From RGIG9079 sp964567845 (lineage in GTDB: Bacteria > Bacteroidota > Bacteroidia > Bacteroidales > Marinifilaceae): a stretch of DNA of 17,382 nucleotides. Below the pieces are notes generated by a model. It worked only from the letters and a program-made list of their open reading frames with translations, ran no database searches and was not told where the DNA came from. Where the stretch lies: contig CAZMOG010000038.1 of assembly GCA_964567845.1 (NCBI GenBank), forward strand, positions 1-17,382, read 5' to 3'. The translations under genes and the position numbers were made by a program. The first letter of the stretch is position 1; the number at the start of each line of letters is the position of its first letter. Positions 8,482-15,109 of this stretch are shown here, piece by piece.

Positions 8482-8943
8482 TTAAAAAAGTATAACTCGC
8501 AAAATTTCTTCCAAACATTCTGCGTCAACGTCGTCAAACGAGGCCTCTTCACGGCTATCTATATCCAAACAGCCGAAAATATTTCCCTCCTCGTCACGAA
8601 GTGGCACTACAATCTCGCTCTTTGACAATGAACTGCACGCAATGTGACCGGGGAATTGGTCCACATCGGGTACAACCACAGTCTTGCCGGAATCGATTGA
8701 TGCCCAGCAAACTCCGGCATGTCTTTTAAGTAACTGACACGCTACCGGTCCCTGGTACGAACGCACAATCAAGTCCTCGTCTATCAAAACATAGACACCG
8801 GTCCAAAAGTAGTATGGCATGGTTTCGTGCAGAACAGCCTCGATTGTTGCCAAACGCGCCCACACATCACCCTTTACACATACATACATCTTCATCTTCT
8901 CGAGCGCCTGCTCATACAGTGCTCTCTTCTCATTCTCTATCAT
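8482..8943 (-). CDS. msrC: free methionine-(R)-sulfoxide reductase (GAF domain, fRMsr)
   Basis: A single-GAF-domain cytoplasmic enzyme that reduces free methionine-R-sulfoxide and is recycled by thioredoxin. The 153-residue length fits the family. Three cysteines are at 69 (GPVAC), 79 (AGVC) and 103 (PGHIAC), spaced 10 and 24 residues apart, exactly as Cys84, Cys94 and Cys118 of E. coli fRMsr (YebR); the third is the catalytic one. The surrounding motifs DVDQFPGHIAC, SKSEIVVPL and GCLDIDS are diagnostic. The gene stands between the repeat-bearing intergenic stretch upstream and the TPR-gene promoter 11 bases downstream. I could not find a convincing promoter for it. Its role is repair of oxidised methionine, that is, oxidative stress defence. 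Confidence 0.94.
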   Translation of the reverse strand: MIENEKRALYEQALEKMKMYVCVKGDVWARLATIEAVLHETMPYYFWTGVYVLIDEDLIVRSYQGPVACQLLKRHAGVCWASIDSGKTVVVPDVDQFPGHIACSSLSKSEIVVPLRDEEGNIFGCLDIDSREEASFDDVDAECLEEILRVILF

Positions 8944-9125
8944 AACTTTACACTTTTACTAAACTTCCCGTTAAGCTGCCTTCGGCATCTTTTCCACCTC
9001 GCGGCTCAGCATAAGCCCAACAAGCTTGTCTTCTGCCTTCGCTCAACTACACTTCGTTACGTTTTCGCTAATAAGGGGGCTTTACTCGCTTACGCTCGTT
9101 AACTCCTAACTGGTCACTCCTAACT
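8944..9125. repeat. intergenic segment resembling a dispersed Bacteroidales repeat
   Basis: This stretch carries no supported gene. It has a composition unlike its neighbours: on the minus strand it is a series of GCGTAAGCGAG-, CGTAACGAAG- and GAGCGAAGGCAG-like blocks. The 9-mer CTGCCTTCG occurs twice on the plus strand (8976-8984 and 9033-9041). It ends in AACTCCTAACTGGTCACTCC (9101-9120), which recurs with one difference at 10721-10740. I recall similar sequence as scattered intergenic repeats in Bacteroidetes genomes but cannot verify this here. Confidence 0.4.
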
Positions 9126-9158
9126 AAAAAAGGGGGTTCAATATCACATATCCCCCCC
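9126..9158 (-). terminator. candidate intrinsic terminator downstream of pepD
   Basis: On the minus strand GGGGG (part of a run of seven, 9152-9158) can pair with CCCCC (9132-9136) across a loop of about 15 bases, followed directly by TTTTTT (9131-9126). The loop holds a further ATAT/ATAT pairing. It lies about 70 bases past the pepD stop, so pepD transcription probably ends here and does not continue into msrC. Confidence 0.6.
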
Positions 9159-9188
9159 TAAATTACAATAAAATGAAAAAAATTTTTG

Positions 9189-9215
9189 ATTATCATAGTC
9201 GTTGCGGACTATAAT
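9189..9215 (-). terminator. second hairpin after pepD
   Basis: ATTATAGTC / GACTAT-g-ATAAT form a stem with one bulge and a 6-base loop 12 bases after the pepD stop; on the minus strand it is followed by CAAAAATTTTTTT. It could be a first, weaker terminator or a 3'-end stabilising structure. Confidence 0.35.
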
Positions 9216-9227
9216 ACCTTTGTTTGA

Positions 9228-10685
9228 TTATTTAATGTTAACCAAAACCTCCTTCAAGAAATTGTACCAACGCTCAACACTTGGAATGTAGCACTTCTCA
9301 TCGGGCGAGTGAACACCTGCCAAGGTTGGTCCGGTTGAAATCATATCCATTCCCGGGTACTTCTCCAAGAACAAACCACACTCCAAACCTGCGTGGATAG
9401 CTGTAACCTGAGGCTCCTTACCATTGTAAACCTTCTTGAACGAAGCTACAACAGCCTTCAACAACTCAGAATCCGGATTTGGATCCCAACCCGGATATCC
9501 ATCGCCATGCTGAACCTCTGCTCCGATAATCTCGAACGCAGCACCTACTGCACGTGCAATCTCCTTCTTCTGTGAATCGATAGCACTACGCTGACTGGTC
9601 TGAATATAAACCTTATTACCCTCGATAACCTTGATTGAAGCCAAGTTTGTACTGCTCTCAACCAATCCCGGCATCTTGGCACTCATTGTCTGAACTCCAT
9701 GAGGACAAGCCAACAAAGCATTAACCAAATCAATAGTACACTTAGCTGTCATGCTCTCAGCAGGAACCTCAACACTCTCAATATCAACCTTTACTCCCGG
9801 ATCTGTCAATGCAGCAACTCTTGCACACTCGGCTGAATAGCAATTAACTGCAACGCATACATCCTCTTTATATTTAGCATCGAATACAATCACAGCATCG
9901 GCCTCGCGCGGAATTGCATTTCTCAAATTACCACCCTTAATGGTTGCAATCTTAGCACCATAATTCTTAGCGCACTCCCACAAGAAGTTAGCCAACACCT
10001 TAAGTGCATTTGAACGTCCCTTATCAATCTCACCGCCTGAGTGCCCCCCCTGCAAACCACGAACAGAAACATTCACTGCAAACTGTCCTGCTGCAACAGC
10101 CTCGGTCTGATATGGATAGGTAATAACAGTATCCATTCCACCTGAACAACCGATAAAGATAATATCCTCGTCCTCGGAATCAAGATTCAAAAGTTTCTTT
10201 CCTGTAAAGAATCCTGACTGCAAACCGTATGCACCGGTCAAACCGGTCTCCTCATCCACAGTAAACAAAGCCTCAATCTTTCCATGAGCAACGCTCTTAT
10301 CTGTAAGGATAGCCAAAGCAGCAGCAACTCCCATACCATCGTCAGCACCAAGAGTTGTACCTGTAGCCTTTACCCAATCGCCATCGATCCATGGAACGAT
10401 AGGATCATTATCGAAATCGTGAACAGTATCGTTATTCTTCTCGCAAACCATATCCATGTGAGCCTGAAGCACAACTGTAGGAAGCTCCTCGTAACCCGGG
10501 GTTGCCTGACCAATCATAAGGATATTTCCAAGCTCATCCTTCTTTGCCTCCAAACCATTCTCGGCGGCAAAGTTCATTAAAAACTCAATAATCTTTCCCT
10601 CTTTCTTTGATGGGTGAGGTACTTGACAAATCTGCTCAAAGATTGTCCAAACCTTTTTCGGCTCTAAATTCTCTAAAACTCCCAT
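9228..10685 (-). CDS. pepD: aminoacyl-histidine dipeptidase (PepD, M20 family)
   Basis: A cytosolic zinc dipeptidase (M20C) that cleaves Xaa-His and other dipeptides; 485 residues, the same length class as E. coli PepD. The two-metal site is intact: H76 and catalytic D78 in LQAHMDMV, bridging D115 in LGADDGMG, catalytic E145 and metal-binding E146 in VDEETGLTG, D169 in LNLDSED and H459 in AGVHSPDE. The lid/dimerisation domain carries the family motif VRGLQGGHSGGEIDKGR at about residues 210-225. The start MGVLENLEPKKVWTIFEQI is typical for the family. The gene is 40 bases downstream of nrnA with no TAnnTTTG box in between, so it is probably read from the nrnA promoter. Its role is intracellular peptide turnover. 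Confidence 0.96.
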   Translation of the reverse strand: MGVLENLEPKKVWTIFEQICQVPHPSKKEGKIIEFLMNFAAENGLEAKKDELGNILMIGQATPGYEELPTVVLQAHMDMVCEKNNDTVHDFDNDPIVPWIDGDWVKATGTTLGADDGMGVAAALAILTDKSVAHGKIEALFTVDEETGLTGAYGLQSGFFTGKKLLNLDSEDEDIIFIGCSGGMDTVITYPYQTEAVAAGQFAVNVSVRGLQGGHSGGEIDKGRSNALKVLANFLWECAKNYGAKIATIKGGNLRNAIPREADAVIVFDAKYKEDVCVAVNCYSAECARVAALTDPGVKVDIESVEVPAESMTAKCTIDLVNALLACPHGVQTMSAKMPGLVESSTNLASIKVIEGNKVYIQTSQRSAIDSQKKEIARAVGAAFEIIGAEVQHGDGYPGWDPNPDSELLKAVVASFKKVYNGKEPQVTAIHAGLECGLFLEKYPGMDMISTGPTLAGVHSPDEKCYIPSVERWYNFLKEVLVNIK

Positions 10686-10720
10686 AATTTTATTGTTTTA
10701 TTTATTGTTTTATTACTCCT

Positions 10721-10740
10721 AACTCCTAACCGGTCACTCC
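10721..10740. repeat. second copy of the AACTCCTAAC(C/T)GGTCACTCC repeat, at the 3' end of nrnA
   Basis: This 20-mer matches 9101-9120 in 19 of 20 positions. Here it overlaps the end of nrnA: on the minus strand it encodes the last residues GVTG and supplies the TAG stop, and is followed by another GAGTTAGGAGTA unit. Confidence 0.6.
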
Positions 10741-11754
10741 CAATTCTTCGAAAAACTCGGGGACTGTACTATTGACCAGCTCAATCGCCTCGGCAAATGG
10801 TATATCCAATCTACCCCCTGAAGCATTCCTGTGACCTCCGCCATTAAAATACTTCTCGCACCACAAATTCACCGGAATATCACCCTTCGAGCGCATTGAA
10901 ATCTTCACCTTATCCTTACGCTCGGTAATCATTACCGAAACCTTCACACCCGATATCGAGAGCGGGATATTCACAACACCCTCCAAATCGCCATCCTTAT
11001 AATTATAGTGCTCAAGCTCCTGCAAACTAACCGGAATAATTGCAATCGGATAATCGGAACGAACCTGCAAATCATTTAATATGACATTACCGGTTAACCT
11101 AAGTTTATCCAGGGTAGCCACCTGATAGATATTCGAATAGACATAATCCCTATCCAAACCCTGCTCCAGCAAATCAGCCACCGTTCTATACAACTCCGGA
11201 TCTTTGGCAGAATGGTTAAAATTACCGGTATCGGTACTGATTCCCGCATAAAGGGCATTGGCCATATCGGGAGTAATAACCTCCTTACCCCAAATTGCCT
11301 TTATAACCTTATAGAGCAACATACAGGTTGCAGGATTCCCTGCCTCCGAGATAGTTATATCAACGGGCGAGGGCTCAAGATGGTGATCTATCATCACCTT
11401 TTTACCCATAAACGCCTCGGTCAACGGCTGCAACTCCCCCTCGCGATCGGGGTGATTATGGTCCATCATAAACAGAACATCGGCAGCCATCATATAGCTC
11501 TGACACAACTCCGGCTCCTGTCTGTTCGAGATAACGCTCTTCGCTTTGGGCAAAAACTGCAGATACTCGGGCACAGAATCACAAATAAGAATCTGATTAT
11601 GAATGCCCAACTTATCCAGCATCATGCTCAAAGCTCCGCAAGATCCCACAGCATCGCCATCGGGCGAGATATGCGGAATAATCACCGCCCTCTTCACCCC
11701 TCCGCCAACTAAAAGTTCGCGCAACTGCTCTATTTTCTCACTCAAATCGCCCAT
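10726..11754 (-). CDS. nrnA: DHH/DHHA1 phosphoesterase, NrnA-like (oligoribonuclease/pAp phosphatase)
   Basis: A cytoplasmic Mn-dependent phosphoesterase. Proteins of this type degrade 2-5 nt RNAs and dephosphorylate 3'-phosphoadenosine 5'-phosphate, and some act on cyclic dinucleotide products. From the chosen start it has 342 residues. The DHH domain shows PHISPDGDAVGS (H28, D32, D34), MMDHNHPD (D98-H99), the DHH signature IDHHLEP (123-125) and GISTDTGNF. The C-terminal DHHA1 domain ends in FNGGGHRNASGG. The frame is open to an ATG at 11793, but ATG 11754 is preferred because a full promoter (11763-11794) occupies the extra 13 codons and MGDLSEKIEQLRELL is a normal family start. The gene's last codons lie in a repeat sequence. 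pepD follows at 40 bases. Exact substrate is inferred from family only. Confidence 0.9.
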   Translation of the reverse strand: MGDLSEKIEQLRELLVGGGVKRAVIIPHISPDGDAVGSCGALSMMLDKLGIHNQILICDSVPEYLQFLPKAKSVISNRQEPELCQSYMMAADVLFMMDHNHPDREGELQPLTEAFMGKKVMIDHHLEPSPVDITISEAGNPATCMLLYKVIKAIWGKEVITPDMANALYAGISTDTGNFNHSAKDPELYRTVADLLEQGLDRDYVYSNIYQVATLDKLRLTGNVILNDLQVRSDYPIAIIPVSLQELEHYNYKDGDLEGVVNIPLSISGVKVSVMITERKDKVKISMRSKGDIPVNLWCEKYFNGGGHRNASGGRLDIPFAEAIELVNSTVPEFFEELGVTG

Positions 11755-11762
11755 AGTAGGTG

Positions 11763-11794
11763 CAAATTTAATGAAACAACAACTAACAACCAAA
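11763..11794 (-). promoter_or_regulatory. promoter of nrnA (and probably pepD)
   Basis: On the minus strand TTTG (11791-11794) precedes TAAATTTG (11763-11770) by 20 bases, both full matches to the Bacteroidetes consensus. Eight bases separate the -7 box from the preferred ATG, so the leader should be only a few bases long. Confidence 0.7.
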
Positions 11795-11824
11795 GTTTAC
11801 AACAAGATTTAACAATTTAATTCA

Positions 11825-11832
11825 TATCTTTG
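11825..11832 (+). promoter_or_regulatory. -7 promoter box of the methyltransferase gene
   Basis: TATCTTTG matches TAnnTTTG and lies 7 bases before the ATG at 11840. No good TTTG is found at the usual distance; the nearest candidates are TTTA (11796-11799, 25 bases away) and AT-rich sequence. If it is used, the mRNA is nearly leaderless. Confidence 0.5.
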
Positions 11833-11839
11833 CAACACT

Positions 11840-12580
11840 ATGGAGAATAAGGAATTGATACAGTTACAGAACGACCCTATGGGGCAAGCGATATATGACT
11901 ATTACAACGGCAATAAGGTTGGAAAACTGCGTGTACTATCATCACAATTCGATGAAGATGAGATACCAGTAAAGGAGCTGTTTCGCGATTTCGACTCCAT
12001 GCCCTACATTGAGCAGGTTGCACTTACAATGAGCGAGGGCTCAATTCTCGATGTTGGCGCCAGAAGCGGATGCCACTCTCTTGCCCTTAAGAAGATGGGA
12101 AAACAGAGCAAGGCAATCGATATTTCACCAATATCTGTTGCCATAATGAAGGACCAAGGTATTGATGCCAAACAGATTAACCTTTACGACGAGAGTTTCA
12201 CCGAGCAATTCGACACAATGCTCTTCCTAATGAATGGCTCAGGAATAATTGGCACTCTTGAAAACATGGGCAACTTCTTTAACCGAGTTCGTAAAATGCT
12301 GAAACCGGGAGGTATGATTCTTATGGACTCGAGTGACTTACGCTACCTTTTCGAAGAAGAGGATGGTTCTTATATGATTGATTTGGCAGATGGCTATTAT
12401 GGTCAGGTTGACTTCCAAATGGCATACAAAGAGTGCATGGGCGAACCTTTCGATTGGCTATACATTGATTTTGATACACTTGCATATTACGCAGAGCAAA
12501 ATGGCTTTAAGGCCGAGATTGTAGCCGAGGGCGACCACTACGACTACCTCGCAAAACTCACATCAAAAACTACACTATAA
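11840..12580 (+). CDS. class I SAM-dependent methyltransferase
   Basis: A 246-residue cytoplasmic protein with a Rossmann-type methyltransferase fold. SAM-binding motif I is ILDVGARSGCHSLALKKMG (from residue 69; a serine-containing variant of the usual GxGxG loop), with the acidic end of strand 2 in KAIDISP (D94). FDTMLFLMNGSGIIG follows at strand 4 and the classic MLKPGGMILMDSSD sits at strand 5. The N-terminal 60 residues (NDPMGQAIYDYYNG) form a helical cap that may contact the substrate. The substrate is unknown; no neighbouring gene suggests one. It is divergent from nrnA across 85 bases holding both promoters and converges on the transpeptidase gene with 3 bases between stop codons. Confidence 0.9.
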   Translation: MENKELIQLQNDPMGQAIYDYYNGNKVGKLRVLSSQFDEDEIPVKELFRDFDSMPYIEQVALTMSEGSILDVGARSGCHSLALKKMGKQSKAIDISPISVAIMKDQGIDAKQINLYDESFTEQFDTMLFLMNGSGIIGTLENMGNFFNRVRKMLKPGGMILMDSSDLRYLFEEEDGSYMIDLADGYYGQVDFQMAYKECMGEPFDWLYIDFDTLAYYAEQNGFKAEIVAEGDHYDYLAKLTSKTTL

Positions 12581-12583
12581 TTT

Positions 12584-13298
12584 TTACAGACTCCCTACAA
12601 CCATAAACGGTATTATTAAAGGGCACAAAGAGACTAACCAGTGCATTTGCATTAATATTGCCATGCATAGCACAGGTATTTTGAGGTAAATAGTTTCCAT
12701 ATAAGCGTATAACAACAACTTTTGTTGTTTATCATCGCTCAAATCCAAAAGCCTTTGAAATATTTTATTATTTATGGCAAAACATCCCTGACTCTCAATA
12801 GTTAAGGGGATATAGAATGGGAACATTCCGTATTTAAAGAGACTCGATGAAACACCAGAATGAATCAAAATTCCTCTTCTCTCAGCATTACTATTGGTTT
12901 CACTAAGCCCCTTAAGTTTGAGACTTGGATATTTACCTCGCATTTTATGGAACCCCATAACTCGAAACATACCAACGCTTGAACAATTACTTCCCGGGGC
13001 ATTACTTATCTTAGCTCTCCACGCACGATTTCCCTTTCCACATCCATGAGAACACAACGTTCGATAAAGTACCTTTTCATTAACGCAATCGTATATCCAA
13101 AACCTCGGTTTACCGGAATGCTCACAGAAAATCACAAAGGACAACGATATCTGTTCGCATATTATTCTCTTTAGCATAACTCTTTACCTTCTCAATCGCC
13201 TCGTCTGAAGGCCTGGAATTTCCATACAGAATGCCGTTACACAAAACCAATAGGGCTACCAACACACCCAACATAATTATCCACCTACGTGTTCTCAT
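12584..13298 (-). pseudogene. L,D-transpeptidase catalytic domain protein (YkuD_2-like), frameshifted
   Basis: Two overlapping frames together give one recognisable protein. Frame A starts at ATG 13298 with a signal-type N-terminus (MRTRRWIIMLGVLVALLVLC) and reads DIVVLCDFL before a TGA at 13122-13124. Frame B carries on as CEHSGKPRFWIYDCVNEKVLY, then SNAPGSNCSSVGMFRV, NAERRGILIHSG and IESQGCFAIN. H106 and C132 (frame-B numbering from an ATG at 13177) match the His and catalytic Cys of murein L,D-transpeptidases. A single-base indel near 13124-13132 (GATTTTCTGTGAG on the minus strand) would restore one gene. After LLLYAY (about 12701), where such proteins usually end, a further 38 hydrophobic residues follow, so a second lesion is possible. 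If it works, the product would cross-link or modify peptidoglycan outside the inner membrane. A sequencing error is the main alternative to decay. Confidence 0.75.
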
Positions 13299-13384
13299 AA
13301 TTCAATTTTTTAGAGTTTGTATCTCACTCCCTAAAACAGTCGCTCAGACAAAAAGTGGAAGCCTACGCATATTTATTGCTACTG

Positions 13385-13528
13385 TTAATGAAATGATATA
13401 GTTTGGATGGCGCCCTTCAATAATGCACATGTCTTAAGATGTTTAATAGCTTCTTTTGTGACTGGTCTATGTTTTTGAAATGTAATTTGTAAATTCAACG
13501 CTAATGCATAGTTATCAAAAAAAGCCCA
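13385..13528 (-). pseudogene. coding-like remnant directly after the HAD gene stop
   Basis: In the same frame as the HAD-like gene and immediately after its TAA, 47 codons stay open on the minus strand to a TAA at 13385-13387. The translation is protein-like: WAFFDNYALALNLQITFQK near its start and HLKTCALLKGAIQT near its end. There is no ATG in it. I do not recognise the family; it may be the 3' end of a deleted gene. The rest of the gap up to the transpeptidase start (13299-13384) shows nothing I can identify. Absence of stops over 47 codons could occur by chance, so this is a weak call. Confidence 0.3.
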
Positions 13529-13954
13529 TTACTTCACCACGAACGAAACACAATCCTCCAACATCAACTTTATCCGCCTTAACTCATCATGACAACTTAA
13601 ATCAACTACTATACACCTGCCCTCACACCCATGCTGCCTTAAAACCGCAAGTTCCGCATTAAACGGAGAGTCATCCAACCAATAAAAATCCTCATCAAAG
13701 CAGATAGCATCAGTCTTCAACACATCGAAAGTAGTTAGCTTTATACCCTCCAGTCTCTCAATGACATTATAATCATAGAATTGGGACAAATATCTTAACG
13801 GACCATTTGCATCTCCCTTACAATGAGTAGTCAACCAATAACAGTCAAAATGCGTAGTTACATACTCTATAAACTCCTCGGCAAACTCCGGCACCCTCAC
13901 ACGCTTTGTATGCAACAATACCCCATCAATGTCCATATACAATTTTGGGTTCAT
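13529..13954 (-). CDS. small HAD-like phosphatase domain protein
   Basis: A 141-residue protein with the haloacid dehalogenase motifs in order: YMDIDGVLL (nucleophile D8 and general acid D10, motif I), YWLTTHC (T42/T43, motif II) and FYWLDDSPFN (D94-D95, motif IV Mg site). The lysine of motif III is probably K72 or K80. No cap insertion is present, so it belongs with minimal capless HADs; it resembles the HAD domain found in some RNA-repair (Swiss Army Knife) proteins and in many Bacteroidetes hypothetical proteins. The substrate is unknown. It has no signal peptide and should be cytoplasmic. It sits alone among broken genes, with no clear promoter in the short upstream gap. Confidence 0.75.
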   Translation of the reverse strand: MNPKLYMDIDGVLLHTKRVRVPEFAEEFIEYVTTHFDCYWLTTHCKGDANGPLRYLSQFYDYNVIERLEGIKLTTFDVLKTDAICFDEDFYWLDDSPFNAELAVLRQHGCEGRCIVVDLSCHDELRRIKLMLEDCVSFVVK

Positions 13955-13972
13955 AATAAGAATGAAAGAGCT

Positions 13973-14149
13973 TTAACACCCCCTCGAGACAATATTTTCA
14001 AAACACCTAAATCCAGGATGAGCTCTATAAGCTTCCTCACATCCTTTAGGTACATACAACACACAATCTTGTGGCACCTTAGCAAAACAATTATCACCCA
14101 CCACTATTCGTTCTACATCTTTCATTCTGACATAAATTTCTTTCAGCAT
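13973..14149 (-). pseudogene. C-terminal fragment of a BspA-type leucine-rich repeat protein
   Basis: A 58-codon frame (ATG 14149 to TAA 13973-13975) reads LKEIYVRMKDVERIVVGDN followed by CVLYVPKGCEEAYRAHPGF and RCFENIV. The pattern of CxLYVPKG, then EAYRAHPGF, then F(E/K)NI is what I know as the closing end of LRR_5/BspA-like surface proteins. Upstream in frame there are only ten more codons before a stop, and no leucine-rich repeats. The frame overlaps nothing but the 3' edge of the neighbouring lipoprotein gene (stop at 14158). It is either a decayed or truncated gene or a small independent ORF that happens to look like an LRR end; I favour a remnant left by rearrangement. Confidence 0.5.
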
Positions 14150-14157
14150 TACACATC

Positions 14158-15088
14158 CTACGGGCAGGTTAATATTAATCTAAATCCTAAATTGCTATAA
14201 CTACCGTAAAAACTTTCATTTGATGTTTTACTAATTTCAGAAGATGATGATAAATAATTTCCTCCAAAGCAATAATATGATTCATTTATCATTTCACTTA
14301 CATTCCCACTCATATCATAAATTCCCAATTCGTTAGGAGCCTTAGTTTTTACATTATTTCTTGAAGAAGCATTTGCAGAATACCAAGCTACATCTCCAGG
14401 CGTATTGCTCCCACAGTAAGTGTAATTTTGTGACTTTTTCCCACCTTTGGCTGCATAAAGCCATTGATCCTCCGATGGAAGCGAAAAATTCAGTTTAGTT
14501 ATATTATTAATCTTTTCAATAGTACTAATTGCTGACTGCTGAGAGATATTAACTTTAGGAAACATAGATGAAGAGGTAGAGCCGTTAACAGAATTATACA
14601 AAGCCTCCGTAACTTCAGTCTCTCCAATCAAGAAAAAACCTCCCGAGTATCCATCTACAGGAATCATCTTAAATTCGACGCCACTAGCTTTAACATATAA
14701 ACCTGTACGCCAATTATTATGCGAACTNNNNNNNNNNNNNNNNNNNNNNNNNNNNNNNNNNNNNNNNNNNNNNNNNNNNNNNNNNNNNNNNNNNNNNNNN
14801 NNNNNNNNNNNNNNNNNNNNNNNNNNNACCATTGTAGAACGTAATGTAAATCTTGTCGCCATTTGTCCATGACGAAGTAGTTGTTCGTGTCTGAACTTTT
14901 ACGCCATTGGATTGTTGGTCGAACCCTACTACATCTCCAACGAACTCCATTGGAATGGTGTGAGTAGTTTGTTCGTTCTGTGTTTTGTTCTGTTCTAAAT
15001 CAAGAAAGTCTTCATCAGAACATGATCCTAATGCAAAGCATACGCCTGCTAATAGAAGCCCATTTGTAAAAAAACGAATATGTTTCAT
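14158..15088 (-). CDS. lipoprotein with fimbrillin-like N-terminus and FGE-sulfatase (SUMF1-like) domain, interrupted by assembly gap
   Basis: The 5' part (15088-14828, exactly 87 codons) encodes a lipoprotein signal peptide with lipobox LGSC followed by SDEDFLD, close to the S(D/E)3 surface-export signal of Bacteroides lipoproteins. It then has RTTTSSWTNGDKIYITFYNG, typical of fimbrillin-family N-terminal beta domains. The 3' part (14727-14158, exactly 190 codons) encodes a formylglycine-generating-enzyme fold: FFLIGETEVTEALYNSV, LPSEDQWLYAAKGG, DVAWYSANASS, ELGIYDMSGNVSEM and NLGFRL. Both parts are whole codons, so one gene is restored if the true gap is a multiple of 3. The catalytic Cys pair of true FGEs is not seen (GGNYLSSSS instead of a GG-S-Y/W-x-C pattern), so a binding or structural role is more likely. 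It lies 21 bases downstream of the BACON gene and is probably cotranscribed with it. Confidence 0.75.
14728..14827. other. assembly gap (100 N)
   Basis: Exactly 100 N, the customary placeholder for a scaffold join of unknown length. It falls inside the lipoprotein gene, so the middle of that protein is missing and the join itself is inferred by the assembler. Confidence 0.99.
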
Positions 15089-15109
15089 ATCAATTTGAAT
15101 GTTGTTAAT

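Noticed and set aside
9215..9222. TACCTTTG, a -7-like box on the plus strand
   Set aside because: No TTTG at a suitable distance (26 bases) and no plus-strand gene downstream; it would only drive antisense RNA to pepD.
11212..11712. 166-codon open frame on the plus strand
   Set aside because: It lies opposite the DHH domain of nrnA, whose catalytic motifs are all in the minus frame.
11755..11793. 13-codon N-terminal extension of nrnA
   Set aside because: A full TTTG-20-TAAATTTG promoter occupies it, so it would not be transcribed.
14664..14870. 68-codon open frame running through the N gap
   Set aside because: It is open only because N codons are not counted as stops.
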